A DNA stretch of 64,000 nucleotides from Utricularia gibba. Lineage: Eukaryota; Streptophyta; Magnoliopsida; Lamiales; Lentibulariaceae. A model generated the notes under the pieces. The model made no database searches and was not told where the DNA came from. It saw only the letters and a list, made by a program, of their open reading frames with translations. The stretch is from NCBI GenBank assembly GCA_002189035.1, contig NEEC01000009.1:1860001-1924000 (forward strand), read 5' to 3'. Both the position numbers and the translations under genes were made by a program. Below are positions 35,331 to 49,189 of the stretch, piece by piece. Positions within the stretch are counted from its first letter, which is position 1. Every line of letters starts with the position of its first letter.

Positions 35331-36318
35331 ATTTTGCAGGTTGCCTTTTTTTCTTTTTTTTTATTTCATATATAATACACATATAATAAAAATATACCAT
35401 ATTTGTGTTTAAAAAAATCAGATATATATTCATGAAAATTAGAAGAATTATTTTTAAATATATTTTTTATGAGCTTAATACTCAGAGTAAACCTGAAAGG
35501 AAACCCTCCATAAATCACAGGGAAAATTGAGTTCGGTGACTGAAGTGTTGAGGACTCGAGAGGGTGAAAGGAAGCGGCGAGGTTTGACCAGGAAGAGAGC
35601 GCCCCGGAAAGCATTTACTTTCACAGACGGTAAAAGAAGGAGAAAGAGGCGCGTGGACATAAGAAATCCAACCAAACTAGGGATCCTGTCTTTTAGCTAT
35701 CTTGTCCGACTTTTCATTTCGGCAACTACGCTACTGTGATTCTCCGATTAGGGTTTGCGAGATACCACCTTCTTTCACCGGAAAAAAAGCGCAAAACTTG
35801 AAGCTACCCACGATCTGTATCTGTTTTCGTCTTAGGTGTGGTTTTTGATCTCTGAGCTGGGGTGCAAGTTAATGATTTTCTTTTTGTTTCGTCGCATTGC
35901 ACTCTGGAAATTAAGTTCTCTAGCTCTAGTGTTTCGGGGAAATAGGCTTGTGTGATTTTGAATACGGGAATTAAGGGATTGGAGAAACTTTTGTTCTCTT
36001 CTGTCTTTTCTTATTTTTCCAATCGCTCAAATTCGAAACTTTTTAAGGGTGTTGGAATCTTTGCTCCCCAAGATGGCGTATATTTGCCTCCTATTCGCTA
36101 TTTATGTTTCTTGCTTATAAAAATTCATGTTTACTAGGTGATGAACTGGTGAATGGGTCGCTTTCCGGGTGAGTGGGGATGAGTCGTTATGCTGTCTAAT
36201 CTTTAAGATCTAATTTGCGTTCTATTTGCTCCTATCAATTCTTGAAGCTCTTTGTACACTTTCTCTATGCATTACAGGCCATTTTTTAATTAGAATATCT
36301 AGAGTGTAGCTTCGGAAA
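35331..36318. other. Divergent promoter region and 5' leader of the DEAD-box gene
   Basis: AT-rich from 35340 to 35470. A reverse telobox (TTAGGGTTT) lies at 35748-35756, near the likely transcription start of the helicase gene. The 5' UTR of the helicase probably contains an intron between about 35840 and 36300. The open frame at 35527-35739 is Arg/Lys-rich, but I found no related protein and no conserved start context. Confidence 0.45.
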
Positions 36319-38971
<2,653 letters not shown>

Positions 38972-39347
38972 TGAAGGGTTGGTATCATGAAAACATTCAT
39001 GTTTTTCATGCTTTTTTTGAGTTCAAGAGAGGTGACATGGCTGCAGACCTGACTTCTTAGTACAGCTTCAGCTTAACTAAGAGTCTTGATTTGATTTTGA
39101 TATGTTTTGCGATCCCCAGAGTGAAACCAAGTCCATTCTTGTGGGCGTGTGATGATGGATCACATGTTCAATTTGCATTTAGACCAAGATGGAAAAAACA
39201 ATTAACTGCGTGGGTGTGCTTCCAATGCAATGTATGCCTTTTCAAGTAGGTGATCAAACAATGGATTTTTCCCTTCAAAGACAACTTTGCTAATGCTAGG
39301 TGGTCATTGGAGTCAACAAGTTAACAAGATCTTTTCTTTCTTCTACT
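38972..39347. other. Convergent 3' flanks of the DEAD-box and PORR genes
   Basis: A 376-bp space between converging genes, probably both 3' UTRs. No gene seen. Confidence 0.5.
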
Positions 39348-40742
39348 CTATTCATCTGATGCAGAATCATAAAATCCCTCTACTTCCTCTTCTTCTTCAT
39401 CTTCTTCTCCCGAACTGGTTCCGTTGTCACTAACTGGCATTTCCTCGAGTTTCTGAGGTAGCAGCAACTCGGCTGCCTTATCTCGGTAAATCAGTCCATT
39501 CCTCATGACCCACAGAAGTTTGCTTCTGTAACGAGCAATGGGATCAGGATTCAGCAGCTTCCCACGCTGGTAACACTCCCTCAGTGCAACAGTAGTCGTC
39601 TTACATTTCAAGGAAAGATAAAATATACCAGGGTATCTTGTAAATATCCGAGTGAACTTGTGAGGAAGATTCAGTTCCTCCCTCAAACTCCTCAAATAGT
39701 TCCTCTTGGTTTTCTTTTGAACTGTCAAATGCAGAAACTCGTGTAGAACCCCAACAACCCTTTTCTCCATTAGCTCACTGTTCGGATCGATTCCCGAGAA
39801 TCCTCGTATGGAGAAATGTAGGGAAGTTTATGAAAATCATCCATCCATGCTTTCACCTTCTTTTGAGCACCATAACCTCTGGGGAAACTCATTGGGAACT
39901 GTAAGGATGTTTTCCCCCTCTTGAAATCTCTGTAACCAGAAGAATTACTGCTGCCACAATCATCCATGTTGCCGTCGTTCATCTTCTGTAGCATGGAAAC
40001 CGAAAACTCTTGCGGTGAACGCAAAAGCTGCAAGCAGTTTGATCCTCCAGTTGTTCCTCTAACAACCCGAAAAAGGTCAGGGTACCTACTGATCAAACCA
40101 GTTGCATAATCATCAGGCAATCCAAAATCCCATTTTAAGTGATGGAATGATTGGAGAGGCAGCTGTGGCATGTAGAAACACACAGGGATTACCATACACA
40201 ATCAGAAAATCAGTGATTAAGGGACACCACATTCATTTTGAGGCAAATTGCAAAGGAATTGGTGAAAAGCTAGCATAGTCAAGAGAATATCTGAACAGCT
40301 TTACCATTTTATTAGTCGTCATCATCAAAACTCTGCAAAGTCGCTCCACAATTTGACTTTCACACTTCTTATACACCTCCGTCTCGAGCTCCTGCATCGT
40401 TTTTCCCAGCTGAGTCAGTCTGAAACACGCCAAAGACGCGTATTTTGGATGAGGGTACTCCTCGAACAGCGAGGGGTACCTCCGAATGAAACGAAGAGTC
40501 GGGATAGTGAGGCCCAAAAGCTTCTGGGAATCCATTAGCGATTTGGAGGTCAAAAAGGAAGACGGGCAGCGAACAATCGCATCCTTTATGAGCGAAACTG
40601 CTTTCACATCGGTCTGCACATCGATTATATGGTCGAGCGACCGATTCTTGACCCATTTCAGGCGAACTTTTGTTATCGCCCGGAAATGGAGAAGTTGACG
40701 ACTGCACAGCGGCGGCAACACTGCAGCCGCATTCCAGAACAT
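39348..40742 (-). CDS. PORR-domain organellar RNA-binding protein (WTF9-like), with one apparent frameshift
   Basis: Plant organelle RNA recognition (PORR) proteins bind group II introns and other transcripts in mitochondria or plastids. Two exons, 40305-40742 and 39348-40162. The N-terminus 'MFWNAAAVLPPLCSRQLLHF' looks like a mitochondrial presequence. The PORR body includes 'RLKWVKNRSLDHII', 'PTLRFIRRYPSLFEEYPH', 'FHHLKWDFGLPDDYATGLIS', 'RYPDLFRVVRG', 'MEKRVVGVLHEFLHLTVQKK' and 'TRYPGIFYLSLKCKT'. An acidic tail ('GEEDEEEEEVEGFYD') ends the chain. The frame shifts at 39791-39792, where one more T (A in the gene) would join '..PYEDSRE' to 'IDPNSELMEKR'; with it the protein has 417 residues. 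I recall WTF9 as needed for mitochondrial rpl2 and ccmFc splicing; that role here is inferred. Codons upstream of the ATG are open but begin with GTG. Confidence 0.85.
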
Positions 40743-43700
40743 CACCGCATCAACGCTGCCTACTCCGAGACCATGGAGGCGCACGTTAACAGAATCGACG
40801 GGCCCATGACGATATCATCTAATTAAAAGGCTTGGAAACGCTATTGGGCTTACACGGCCCATTATAACACCTTGAGCCCACTTCTGCACCAGTAAAAAAA
40901 AAAAACTGACGATCCGAGTAATTATCGGATTTACCCCAAAGTTTTCATCCCAGGTGATTTTTATTCACTCAACTTACCTATTTCTTCAAGTCTCCTATCA
41001 AATTCAATCCTTGACACCCTTGTATCCATCATGTTAGAATACAAAATCACACATCGAAAAATGAAAGTGTAATAATCAAGTATATAAGAAACTATAGATC
41101 ACAATTAATTGGTTGGGATTAATATTTTTTAATGTAATCAACGTTTTTTTGTATACTTGTGTTTCACGTGTATGCTCGCCTGATCCATAGAATCTTGAAT
41201 TTCAACACATCATTACTAAACTCTGCAATCACTGAGATTTGTTAAGGCTTTTACCTGAAACCTTGAAGTTTAAATAAGTTTATGCCATGGTAATCTTCGA
41301 AAATCACCGCAAATCCCATGAATTTATGCTAAAAAATCAGTATGCGTTGTTCATTAAGTGTTCTGTGGAAATGGGGTTTTGTTTCAATCTGACAGCTTTT
41401 TACGTACTGCACACACACCTAATATGAAGACCAAGACTTGGGTGCCTGGTATGGTGCCATTCTTACCGAACCATGAACAAAAATGTCAAGCATACTGTGC
41501 TGAACTGCCTGCTAGGAAATTCCCATTCTGTGTATCGAGAACCCAAACTGATCCCCTTTGAACTTCCCAAAAGAAAGCACACACTATTTCGTGTGCGTCT
41601 GTGTTAGGGTGGTTGAGTTGGCGTTTAGAATTTAATGGAAGGGGGTCCGGTCCCCAAGCAAAAGCAAGCAGGGAAGATGGATTAGATATGCAACACAAGG
41701 CGATGGTTGAATTGAAAGATGTAGTAAATGAGGAGAAGAAGGGAAGCATGATGGTTGTTCCGTTTCCTGCCTTTCGGGGACCATTTGGGAAAGAAAAGCA
41801 GCACGACTACTACTAGTAGGTGTTTAAATGAATCGAAAGGGAGGAGGAGCCCCACACCGACGTCGACTGCAATTCGAATGGAAAGCGATGCTGATCGGAT
41901 GCTTCTCGGAGTCGAGTCGAAAACCGAGGGAGCTCGCCATTGTTTTAAAGCTTTGGTGTGTGCACGCACGCACGTACGTACGTTGGTTTCAGTCAAAAAA
42001 GTGTCCAGTGTTGTGAAAGTGCTCCCAAGACATTCCCCTTGTTTGCTGTGTGCTTTTCTTTTCGGAAATCTTGAAGATCAAGGGATCCCCTGCTTCAATG
42101 CTCTTTGAACACAATCCAAGACTGCCAACAGAAATGGAATGCATCAGTTCCAATGTAATTAGGGTTTACACTTCATATGAAACACCCAAAACTCCACAAA
42201 GAAAGCACCCCATATTCCTTAAGAAAAAAAGAAAGAACACTGAGCTTGCTCTCATACTCATACGAGAGCAGCAGTTACAAAGATCAGGAGATGGCGACGT
42301 TTCAGAAGCATCTTGGCTCTAAACTCAATGAACATGGCTGGGATGCGGCTGCCATCGCCTTTCATTATTTATGTGTGGATCGACCGATGGAAGACTAATG
42401 GTATCGCAAGATGACATTTTTAGTGTCACAATCGTCGCAACTTGCGATCCCCCCACATGAATGAATGAGTGAATGAACTGAAATCGATGGATTCCCATTC
42501 TTTTTCTATTTTTTTACCTTTTTTCTTTCAAGGCTAGGAACATGGTTTTCTGATGAAGAAGGCTGCGTGTGTGGGCAGCCTCTGTGGTCCACAAAATTTG
42601 CACTGGTTTGATGGGTGAATCAACCTCCCCCTTCATCCATGGATCTACGCATTTTCGGCATTCGTTGTGACATGAAATCCATGTAAACATGTCTTTACTT
42701 TGCATGTTTAGGGCTTGTATGTGGTCCATTGGGATGAAAATCCATACCTTAATTGCATAAAATCTCAATGCAGAAAACCCTAATTGCTAGTTAAAAGTAT
42801 GGGGTGTAGAGAATTTAGGGTTTGATCAGTGCACAGGAGAGCAAGAGTCTTGTCAAATTGTCAATCCCGTCACTGTTGTGGCGTGCATCCGGTTCCAAAA
42901 TCTAAAACCCTACAAACGCAAAGGGATCACTAAATGATCCAAAGAGCCACCATCCCCTTACCATATGCATATCACACAAAAAAGGCAAAGCGAGGTCATC
43001 TGTCATGGACTGCAACAAGGTACCAATACAGGAACGAAACCCTTCATCAATGGGGAGGATGTAACTTTTAAGGGAAGAAGCATGACGTTTACCAGAAATA
43101 AGGGAAGCTGGTATGATGCAACCCCTTTATAAATGGATACAAAACACCCCTTCCACAATCCATTTCAGCCAAGGTTTCTTTATGAATCTGCAGCACTTAT
43201 CAGCACCATGTGAGTAGCTCAAGATATGAGTTAGGTTCGCTGGTTTTCAATTCAAAATCAACATGACAAACTCCATCTGATTTCTTTTCTTTGCTTTTTT
43301 TTTTTTGTTGGGGTGTTTTAACGCCACTTGACTAGGTGTTGGAGTGGATAACACCTCATTGAATAACCACCTTTCTTGAAAGGGAAACGAGGAACAAGTG
43401 CATGGTGAGTGGAAGCTCGGCTCTGTATGCATATAATACGGAATCAGACACGCCCATGTGTGCGTGTCCAAGTAGGGCTTCCGTCCTAAGATCGTGACAC
43501 GCTATTCTTTTTGAATAACAATACTCGTATATTATATGCAGCAAAGCTATACTTTATTTACTAGTGGTGTTTTATGGGGGGATCCGACTGATTAATTACA
43601 TCTCTGAGTTGTACTTCTGGGCTCGAACTTAAATGAACAGTTCCATTAAAACATCAGGAAAAGATTCTCCAAAAAAAATGCTAAATCCCACGAAAGAAAC

Positions 43701-45209
43701 GATAAAAAAATAAAATACAAGGTGGGGACTTGTCCTGGAATTGCAATGAAAGATGTACAAGTTTGATGGTCCTCTGAGATGAAGCAGTGCTCTCCTTCTG
43801 CTGTGGACTAAACCAGAATAATTGCCAAATGCCCCTTTTCTGCACATGGGGGGACTACTACTTCTTCCCCTCCCCCCCCCCCCCCCCCCCAAAAAAAAAT
43901 AGCAGATAACAGAGGGGTAAACCAACAGAGAAGTTTAAGTTACTTACGTCTTTTGTATTTGTATGTATGTTGAAATCAAAACCCCGACTCCCTAATCCTG
44001 ATCCCTGCTCATTTCTGCATATGTTTTAATAACTCTGGTTGCTGACGTCTCCTGATCCAAAGAAGACAGTGTCCTTGCTGAATTAGATTGAAATACCAGG
44101 TTTAATGATTTGGGAGAATCCAGTAAGCATCAAAGCCACATGAAAAAGTCTTATAAGGAATAGTTCTTGGCTTTCTCCCATAGATGCGGGATGCTCCATC
44201 AAAATCTTCATAAGGGCGAAGATTAGGGTTTTCAATGACACCCCACATGTTTATTAGGTAGAAAGGTAAGTTAGATGTGTGAACATTGAATAGTCGCAAG
44301 AAGAATTATGACATGAAGGCCTTTTTTTCCTCAGCTGGTTTGAAAACAACTTGTTCAAATGTAAGCTTCAAATTCAAGAAGAGGAAAAAAAACTCTAACA
44401 GTCAAGAGAGAGAACCCTGAACTGCAATAATGGAGCCGAGAGAGAGGATGGATGCAGACCTAGAATGGCTAAGTGACAGTTTTTTTTCAAATCAAATCCT
44501 TTGCATCACACAACTCAAGCCTTTCCACACTTGCTTCTCTCCACCCCGATGAGTCCCTTTTGTTCTCTGTGATCGAAAAAAAACCCAGCACCCATCTCTC
44601 GGTAAAAAAAATAAAAAAGTATTGCTAGTGGAGATGATGATTAAGAAGTTGTCCCTCTGCTCCTGGTAATTCTGCTGCAGCAATATTTATATATATGTTT
44701 GGATGTGACGGTCAGTTTTCACCGCGGTTGAAAACCAGTTTACCAGAAGTACTTGCAGGAAGAAACGACTCTAGGGCACAACGTTTATCTAAAAAAACCG
44801 CATGTGGTTGTCGTTGAAAGAAGTGCATTCCAGGACCAATTTCCAATTTCATCTCTTTGGAAATCAGATGAGTTTTTTATTCCTTTTTTTTTTGGTTTCT
44901 TTCTTGTAGTGTTTGCTTGTGATATGAGATGAGATGAGAATGGACAGAAACTTAATTGCAGGAGGGTCGTCGTCACGAGCAGAGCATTCATCAGAAACGG
45001 GGACCAATTTTGGAAGGGAAAATTTTTTTCTTTTTGAAAAAAAAAAGGACATCCAGGAATTTATTCAATAATCACCACCATTATTGTCACTTAAACATCA
45101 TACTTTTTATGTATTGATGCTGATAAACGAAGTAGACATGCAACCGTCGCTCCATTTCGTCTTCCTCTACCCCATTTCTGCTCTGCTTCTCCTTCTTTGC
45201 CTTCTTCTC
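40743..45209. other. 4.5-kb gene-poor stretch with dispersed teloboxes
   Basis: I find no convincing protein gene. Five telobox motifs occur (42159-42167, 42775-42783, 42815-42823, 42905-42912, 44223-44231), along with GAGA-type runs at 44404-44413 and 44438-44447 and a poly-C/poly-A tract. A minus-strand open frame at 44102-44299 looks protein-like but matches nothing I know. The last part should contain the promoter of the zinc-finger gene. A non-coding transcript is possible but not shown. Confidence 0.45.
43872..43899. repeat. Poly-C (19) followed by poly-A (9) tract
   Basis: An uninterrupted run of C followed at once by A. It is unusual in AT-rich plant DNA and likely to be unstable in cloning, PCR and base calling, so its length should not be trusted. 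Confidence 0.9.
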
Positions 45210-45821
45210 ATGGATGCCAACAGCAATCTTGACAGGGAAACTAGAGACCTGATGAACGTGGACTCCTTCTCGCAGCTCCCCTTCATACGCCCCTCGCAGC
45301 CGCCGCTGAAGTCTGGGATCCGTCTGTTTGGAAAGGAGTTCGGGTTGGATGGAGGGGAGGAGGGGAAAGACGGGGAGGGTGCCGGGATGGCGGCGGATAT
45401 GAGTAGTAGGAAGTTCGAGTGTCACTACTGTTGTAGAAACTTTCCCACTTCTCAGGCTCTGGGAGGCCATCAGAATGCGCACAAACGGGAACGCCAGCAG
45501 GCTAAACGTGCGCATTTGCAGTCCTCGATGATGCACGGGGTTCTGGGAGATTACAACCGGCCGTCCCTTTACGCCGCACCGGGGAGCTCGAGTTTCATTC
45601 ACTCCGGGGGACGCCCGTTGCCCTACTCCTACTATAACACCGCTCCGCAGCCGATCAACGCTGCGCTGTGGCGGATCCCCGGCGCCACTTTCCACCACAG
45701 GCCGATCCCCTTCTCGAGCAACGGTGACCTGAAGCCCTTCTCATCCTTCGGACCCGGCGCCGGCGCCCGCTCTCAGTTCCAGCTGGGGTACGAATCCATG
45801 GGGACATGCAAGATAATGTGA
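45210..45821 (+). CDS. Single C2H2 zinc-finger protein of the GIS/ZFP5/ZFP8 group
   Basis: An intronless transcription factor of 203 residues. The single finger reads '[27 protein letters not shown]' and carries the plant-specific QALGGH helix. Before it lies the conserved '[18 protein letters not shown]' and '[12 protein letters not shown]' block, shared by GIS, GIS2, ZFP5, ZFP6 and ZFP8, which control trichome and root-hair initiation in gibberellin and cytokinin signalling. The rest is low-complexity and rich in Ser, Gly, Pro and Tyr. The frame is open upstream to 45084, but the ATG at 45210 ('[15 protein letters not shown]') fits the family start. Which GIS-group member this is cannot be told. 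Confidence 0.88.
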   Translation: MDANSNLDRETRDLMNVDSFSQLPFIRPSQPPLKSGIRLFGKEFGLDGGEEGKDGEGAGMAADMSSRKFECHYCCRNFPTSQALGGHQNAHKRERQQAKRAHLQSSMMHGVLGDYNRPSLYAAPGSSSFIHSGGRPLPYSYYNTAPQPINAALWRIPGATFHHRPIPFSSNGDLKPFSSFGPGAGARSQFQLGYESMGTCKIM

Positions 45822-46966
45822 GTTTGGATTTGCATCTTTAGACATATCTTACTCCATAGAGTCTTTGATTCAGCAACAACCAACACAACCCCTTTTATGA
45901 TCAACAATCCTTAGCCTTGATAGTCCAGTGACATTTCAAACAAATGCTCTTTGTAAATCGAAAAAACCCTAAATTAGAAGGTTGCAGAGGACTAAGCGAC
46001 CAAGGTGGATGATGGTCCTTGTTGATGCTGTTGTTGGTTTAACTTGAATATTTTTATGGACGATGATGATGGCAAGTGACTCCTCTCTTTTTGAGCTTTA
46101 ATTTTGAGGATTCCAATGTTGTTACTTGGTTTTTAACTTCAATAAAGCATGTCATCTGTCAAAACGACTGGTGTTTTTGGGGAACAAACTTGAAACTTTC
46201 ACTGAACAAACACTGACACCTAGAGGAAATAATGATGCCCGGTAGATGTTCTATTCATTTGCAACCAAACAAACGCACTTTTCTTCTTTCTCGAAAACGA
46301 GGCAGTCTTTTGATAGCACCAACACAAGGAAAAGCCCGTCAGCATGCCTCCTCTTAAGTTTCCAAGCTCTTTTAAATTCGAATGTGTTCATAAACTTGCG
46401 CTATTGCAGTTAAATGGTCTGCTGAAAGCCTCGTTCTGCTCAACTACAATTGCAGTTTTTACCACAAATTTACTCTACCACAAACTTTTGGAATCTGGAG
46501 CATCACACTTCAAATGGGAGCTCCCAGTATTTCATTAACCATACTGTTTTCAATACAGTTTTGAAAATGCTTATTACTGAACTCGTCTTGTTGGTGGGAA
46601 AAAGACACAGAAATGCGTCAGTCTACGTTTTCACACAAAAAATAATAGTAATGAGGAAGCAGCTTGAGTGGAAAACAGCCCATCTCTCAGCCACAGTGGT
46701 CAGCTTTCTCTGCTGCGCTTGCTTTGACATTCTAGAAGAATTCTCATTCTTTTTCGTGTGGAGGGGGGAGGTGTCGCCCGGACACATCTGATACGGTCTT
46801 CCCGAGTCGGAAAGAGTGCGAGTGCAATGTGCAGGATGTGACTTTTCTCTCAGAATTCGAATTGAGTGGTTTTGGTTATTGTATGTGATGCTCGGAACAA
46901 TCAACTCCTGGAATTCCACAACAAACGCAACAAAAAAGCACGTATCAATCCGACCAATCTCTGGAC
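45822..46966. other. Spacer between the zinc-finger and dirigent genes
   Basis: 3' flank of the zinc-finger gene, with a telobox at 45964-45972, followed by sequence with no recognisable gene. Short open frames at 46344-46919 appear on both strands and resemble nothing known. Confidence 0.45.
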
Positions 46967-47536
46967 TCAGTAATGGAACACATAGACATTGTAATCAACA
47001 ATCGCATCCCCAGTAGTCATGTTGATTTGGTGCATCCTCGCCTCCGCGTACCCCCGCGCGAATCGGAAAGCGCCGCTGCCGCCAAGTATGGGAAGCTCCT
47101 TCACGTCGGACATGACCGCGTTCCGGCCCATAACAGCCAGCGAGCTCCCGTTGAATTCCCCTTCCGTGAACACGAAATTGAGCGCCATCAACAACGCGAG
47201 CTGATTGCTATCCGCCGAGACGTACACTCCCTGAGCTCTTCCCACGATCCTCGACCGGACGTCCGGTTCGACCGTCAGTGGGTCGTCCATGACCGACACG
47301 GAGCCGAACCCCGTCGGCGACGAGTCGGTTATCGGCCCCTTTGCGACTTCGTAGGCCGTCGGCGTTGGCCCGCTAACAATGTCGTGGAAGAAGAAATGCA
47401 GATGGGTGAGCTTCTCCCTTTTGGGCAGCGAAATTTCCCTTCTGGAGATACGTCTAGAGAAGGCATCGCAGTTGATTGCACTGATGAACAAGAGCACAGC
47501 CATGAGGACGGCAGAGGCGCCTCCAGCTCTCGCCAT
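46967..47536 (-). CDS. Dirigent protein 1
   Basis: An intronless gene of 189 residues. A signal peptide ('GASAVLMAVLLFISAINCDA') is followed by the dirigent eight-stranded barrel: 'LTHLHFFFHDIVSGPTPTAY', 'GFGSVSVMDDPLTVEPDVRS', 'RIVGRAQGVYVSADSNQLAL', 'NFVFTEGEFNGSSLAVMGRN', 'ELPILGGSGAFRFARGYAEA' and 'DAIVDYNVYVFHY'. Dirigent proteins act in the apoplast and steer stereoselective coupling of phenoxy radicals into lignans or related products, with no catalytic centre of their own. N-glycosylation sequons (NGS, NMT) are present. A TATA box lies about 41 bp before the ATG, implying a very short leader. The paralogue at 48281-48850 is in tandem on the same strand. Confidence 0.93.
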   Translation of the reverse strand: MARAGGASAVLMAVLLFISAINCDAFSRRISRREISLPKREKLTHLHFFFHDIVSGPTPTAYEVAKGPITDSSPTGFGSVSVMDDPLTVEPDVRSRIVGRAQGVYVSADSNQLALLMALNFVFTEGEFNGSSLAVMGRNAVMSDVKELPILGGSGAFRFARGYAEARMHQINMTTGDAIVDYNVYVFHY

Positions 47537-48280
47537 GGCGCAAGATAGATCGGATCTACAGACAACCTGGCTCCTATTTTATATACAATTTCGTATAAAC
47601 ATAGAATTTAATTTTATTAAAAAACCGAAATTGTCAAATTTTCAAACCTTCTAGAAGGCGTTGAACTTTATGTCACCCCATGGGAACCTTAATGGTATTT
47701 TCCCTGATTTCATACTAAATCATGTCACATTTTTTTTTGTTTTACAAAAAATAGGCAATTTATATCATATATTATTTAAAAAAAATCAAATGCCATCACA
47801 ATATTAATCTATTTTTCACATTTAATTATATGTTTAAATTTTCATGCGATCTAAAATAATGTATTTAAAAAATAATATCAAGTTAAAATCAAACGCACAG
47901 CAGGAGGTGGCTGTTGTGATGTCATGCAGTTGAACTAATGTTTTAAAATCATGTGGTTAAATATATCACATATTTAAATCAATTTGAACCCATAATTTAT
48001 TTCATAAGATCTAAAAATTTCTATTAAAAAAATTAAAAAAATTCAATAAATCTTCACGTGTCTCACAACCACCACAACGTGCATGCTCCCTTTTATTTTT
48101 TTTTTGTCAATAAAAAAAAATCTAGATTTACAAATTATTCAATGAATTAATATTAATTTCGGGGATACAGTTTTTCTCAAAGCCACACACCAACAAAGTA
48201 GCGAAAGCGCTTCCCATGTTAATGAATGAATACAAACCGGAGAAGTCCCGGCGCGGCGGCGCATCGGGATTGAGCGAAAC
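47537..48280. other. Spacer between the two dirigent genes
   Basis: Promoter of dirigent 1 and 3' flank of dirigent 2, strongly AT-rich from 47600 to 48160. No gene seen. Confidence 0.5.
47577..47585 (-). promoter_or_regulatory. TATA box of dirigent gene 1
   Basis: TATATAAAA on the minus strand, about 41 bp before the start codon. Confidence 0.5.
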
Positions 48281-48850
48281 TCAGTAGTGAAATACGTACA
48301 CGTTGTACTCCACCACAAACGTAGTGGTATCAGAACTATGAGTTCTAGCCACGGCATACCCACGCGAGAACCGGAAAACCCCGGTGCCGCCGAGCACCGG
48401 CATTTCCCTCTCGGCGGAGAAAACCGAGTTCCGGCCCATAACACTCAACGTGCTGCCGTTAAATTTCCCCTCCCTGAACATAAAGTTTACCGCCATCATA
48501 AGCCCGAGCTGATTCATGTCGGCCGACGCGTACATCCCCTGAGCTCTCCCCACGAGTTTGGATCCCGGATCGGATCCTAACGTCAGCGGGTCGTCAATCA
48601 TCATCACGGAACCGAACCTCGTCGGCGAGGAATTGGTTACCGGGGATTGCGCGACTCGTACGGCGGTGGTGTTGGGGCCGCCGATAGTGTCGTGGAAATA
48701 GAACCGGAGGTGGCTGAGCTTCTGCCGCCTTTTCAGACCACCAATTTCGCTTCTGGAAATTCCCCTCGAGAATGCACCGGAGCTTGCTGGGGTGAGCACC
48801 AGCAAGACGAGAAGAAGCGCTAAGAATGCCGAGATGCTCGTCCTCGCCAT
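48281..48850 (-). CDS. Dirigent protein 2
   Basis: An intronless tandem paralogue of dirigent 1, also 189 residues from the ATG at 48848-48850. The open frame extends upstream to 48904, but 'MARTSISAFLALLLVLLVLT' is the expected signal peptide. The body has the same blocks: 'LSHLRFYFHDTIGGPNTTAV', 'RFGSVMMIDDPLTLGSDPGS', 'KLVGRAQGMYASADMNQLGL', 'NFMFREGKFNGSTLSVMGRN', 'EMPVLGGTGVFRFSRGYAVA' and 'FVVEYNVYVFHY'. Identity with dirigent 1 is clear but far from complete, so the duplication is not very recent. It acts in the cell wall as for its neighbour; the partner oxidase and substrate are unknown. Confidence 0.93.
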   Translation of the reverse strand: MARTSISAFLALLLVLLVLTPASSGAFSRGISRSEIGGLKRRQKLSHLRFYFHDTIGGPNTTAVRVAQSPVTNSSPTRFGSVMMIDDPLTLGSDPGSKLVGRAQGMYASADMNQLGLMMAVNFMFREGKFNGSTLSVMGRNSVFSAEREMPVLGGTGVFRFSRGYAVARTHSSDTTTFVVEYNVYVFHY

Positions 48851-49112
48851 GACCAACAGAAACACAATGCAGAAAGAGAAGGTGGTGCTGGCGCTATGTA
48901 TCATTAAAATAGGGACAATACATTTTCATATTATTTCTAGTAGTTTTCTTTACGGTTCGGAATCACTATCGAAGCCTCCCTTTCATCCAGCCTCCGGTCC
49001 GGGTCATTGTCAGGATAGTTAATAATATTATATTAAATATTTTTTAAAAAAATTATTACCAGGAATTGTGTCTACTAACCGGGGAGACCGTTCAGGAAGG
49101 GGTCGTTTGCAT

Positions 49113-49161
49113 GAGGACACGCGTCGGACACCGGTGTCGTCATGGGATGGCGCGACACGTG
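49113..49161 (+). promoter_or_regulatory. ABA-response-like module: CE3 coupling element plus ABRE
   Basis: Positions 49113-49124 read GAGGACACGCGT, the exact reverse complement of the CE3 coupling element as I remember it from the barley HVA1 promoter (ACGCGTGTCCTC). An ABRE/G-box core ACACGTG follows at 49155-49161. Both lie less than 180 bp before the start of a LEA gene, in the region where an ABRE with a coupling element gives ABA induction. Confidence 0.6.
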
Positions 49162-49189
49162 AATGGTGACTCAACTCCGTTCATCGATC

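Noticed and set aside
35527-35739. Basic 70-codon open frame upstream of the DEAD-box gene
   Set aside because: It has no recognisable relative, lies in a promoter region between divergent genes, and has no start-context or splice support.
42910-42950. CAAAGGGATC...TGATCC, resembling miR393
   Set aside because: Only about half of the mature miR393 positions match and no long foldback surrounds it.
44145-44175. GTCTTATAAGG string resembling a reverse tasiARF of a TAS3 locus
   Set aside because: The match breaks after about 14 bases, there is no second copy and no miR390 target site nearby.
47051-47548. Plus-strand open frame of 191 codons across dirigent 1
   Set aside because: It is the antisense of a GC-richer intronless gene and its Arg/His-rich translation is typical of a shadow.
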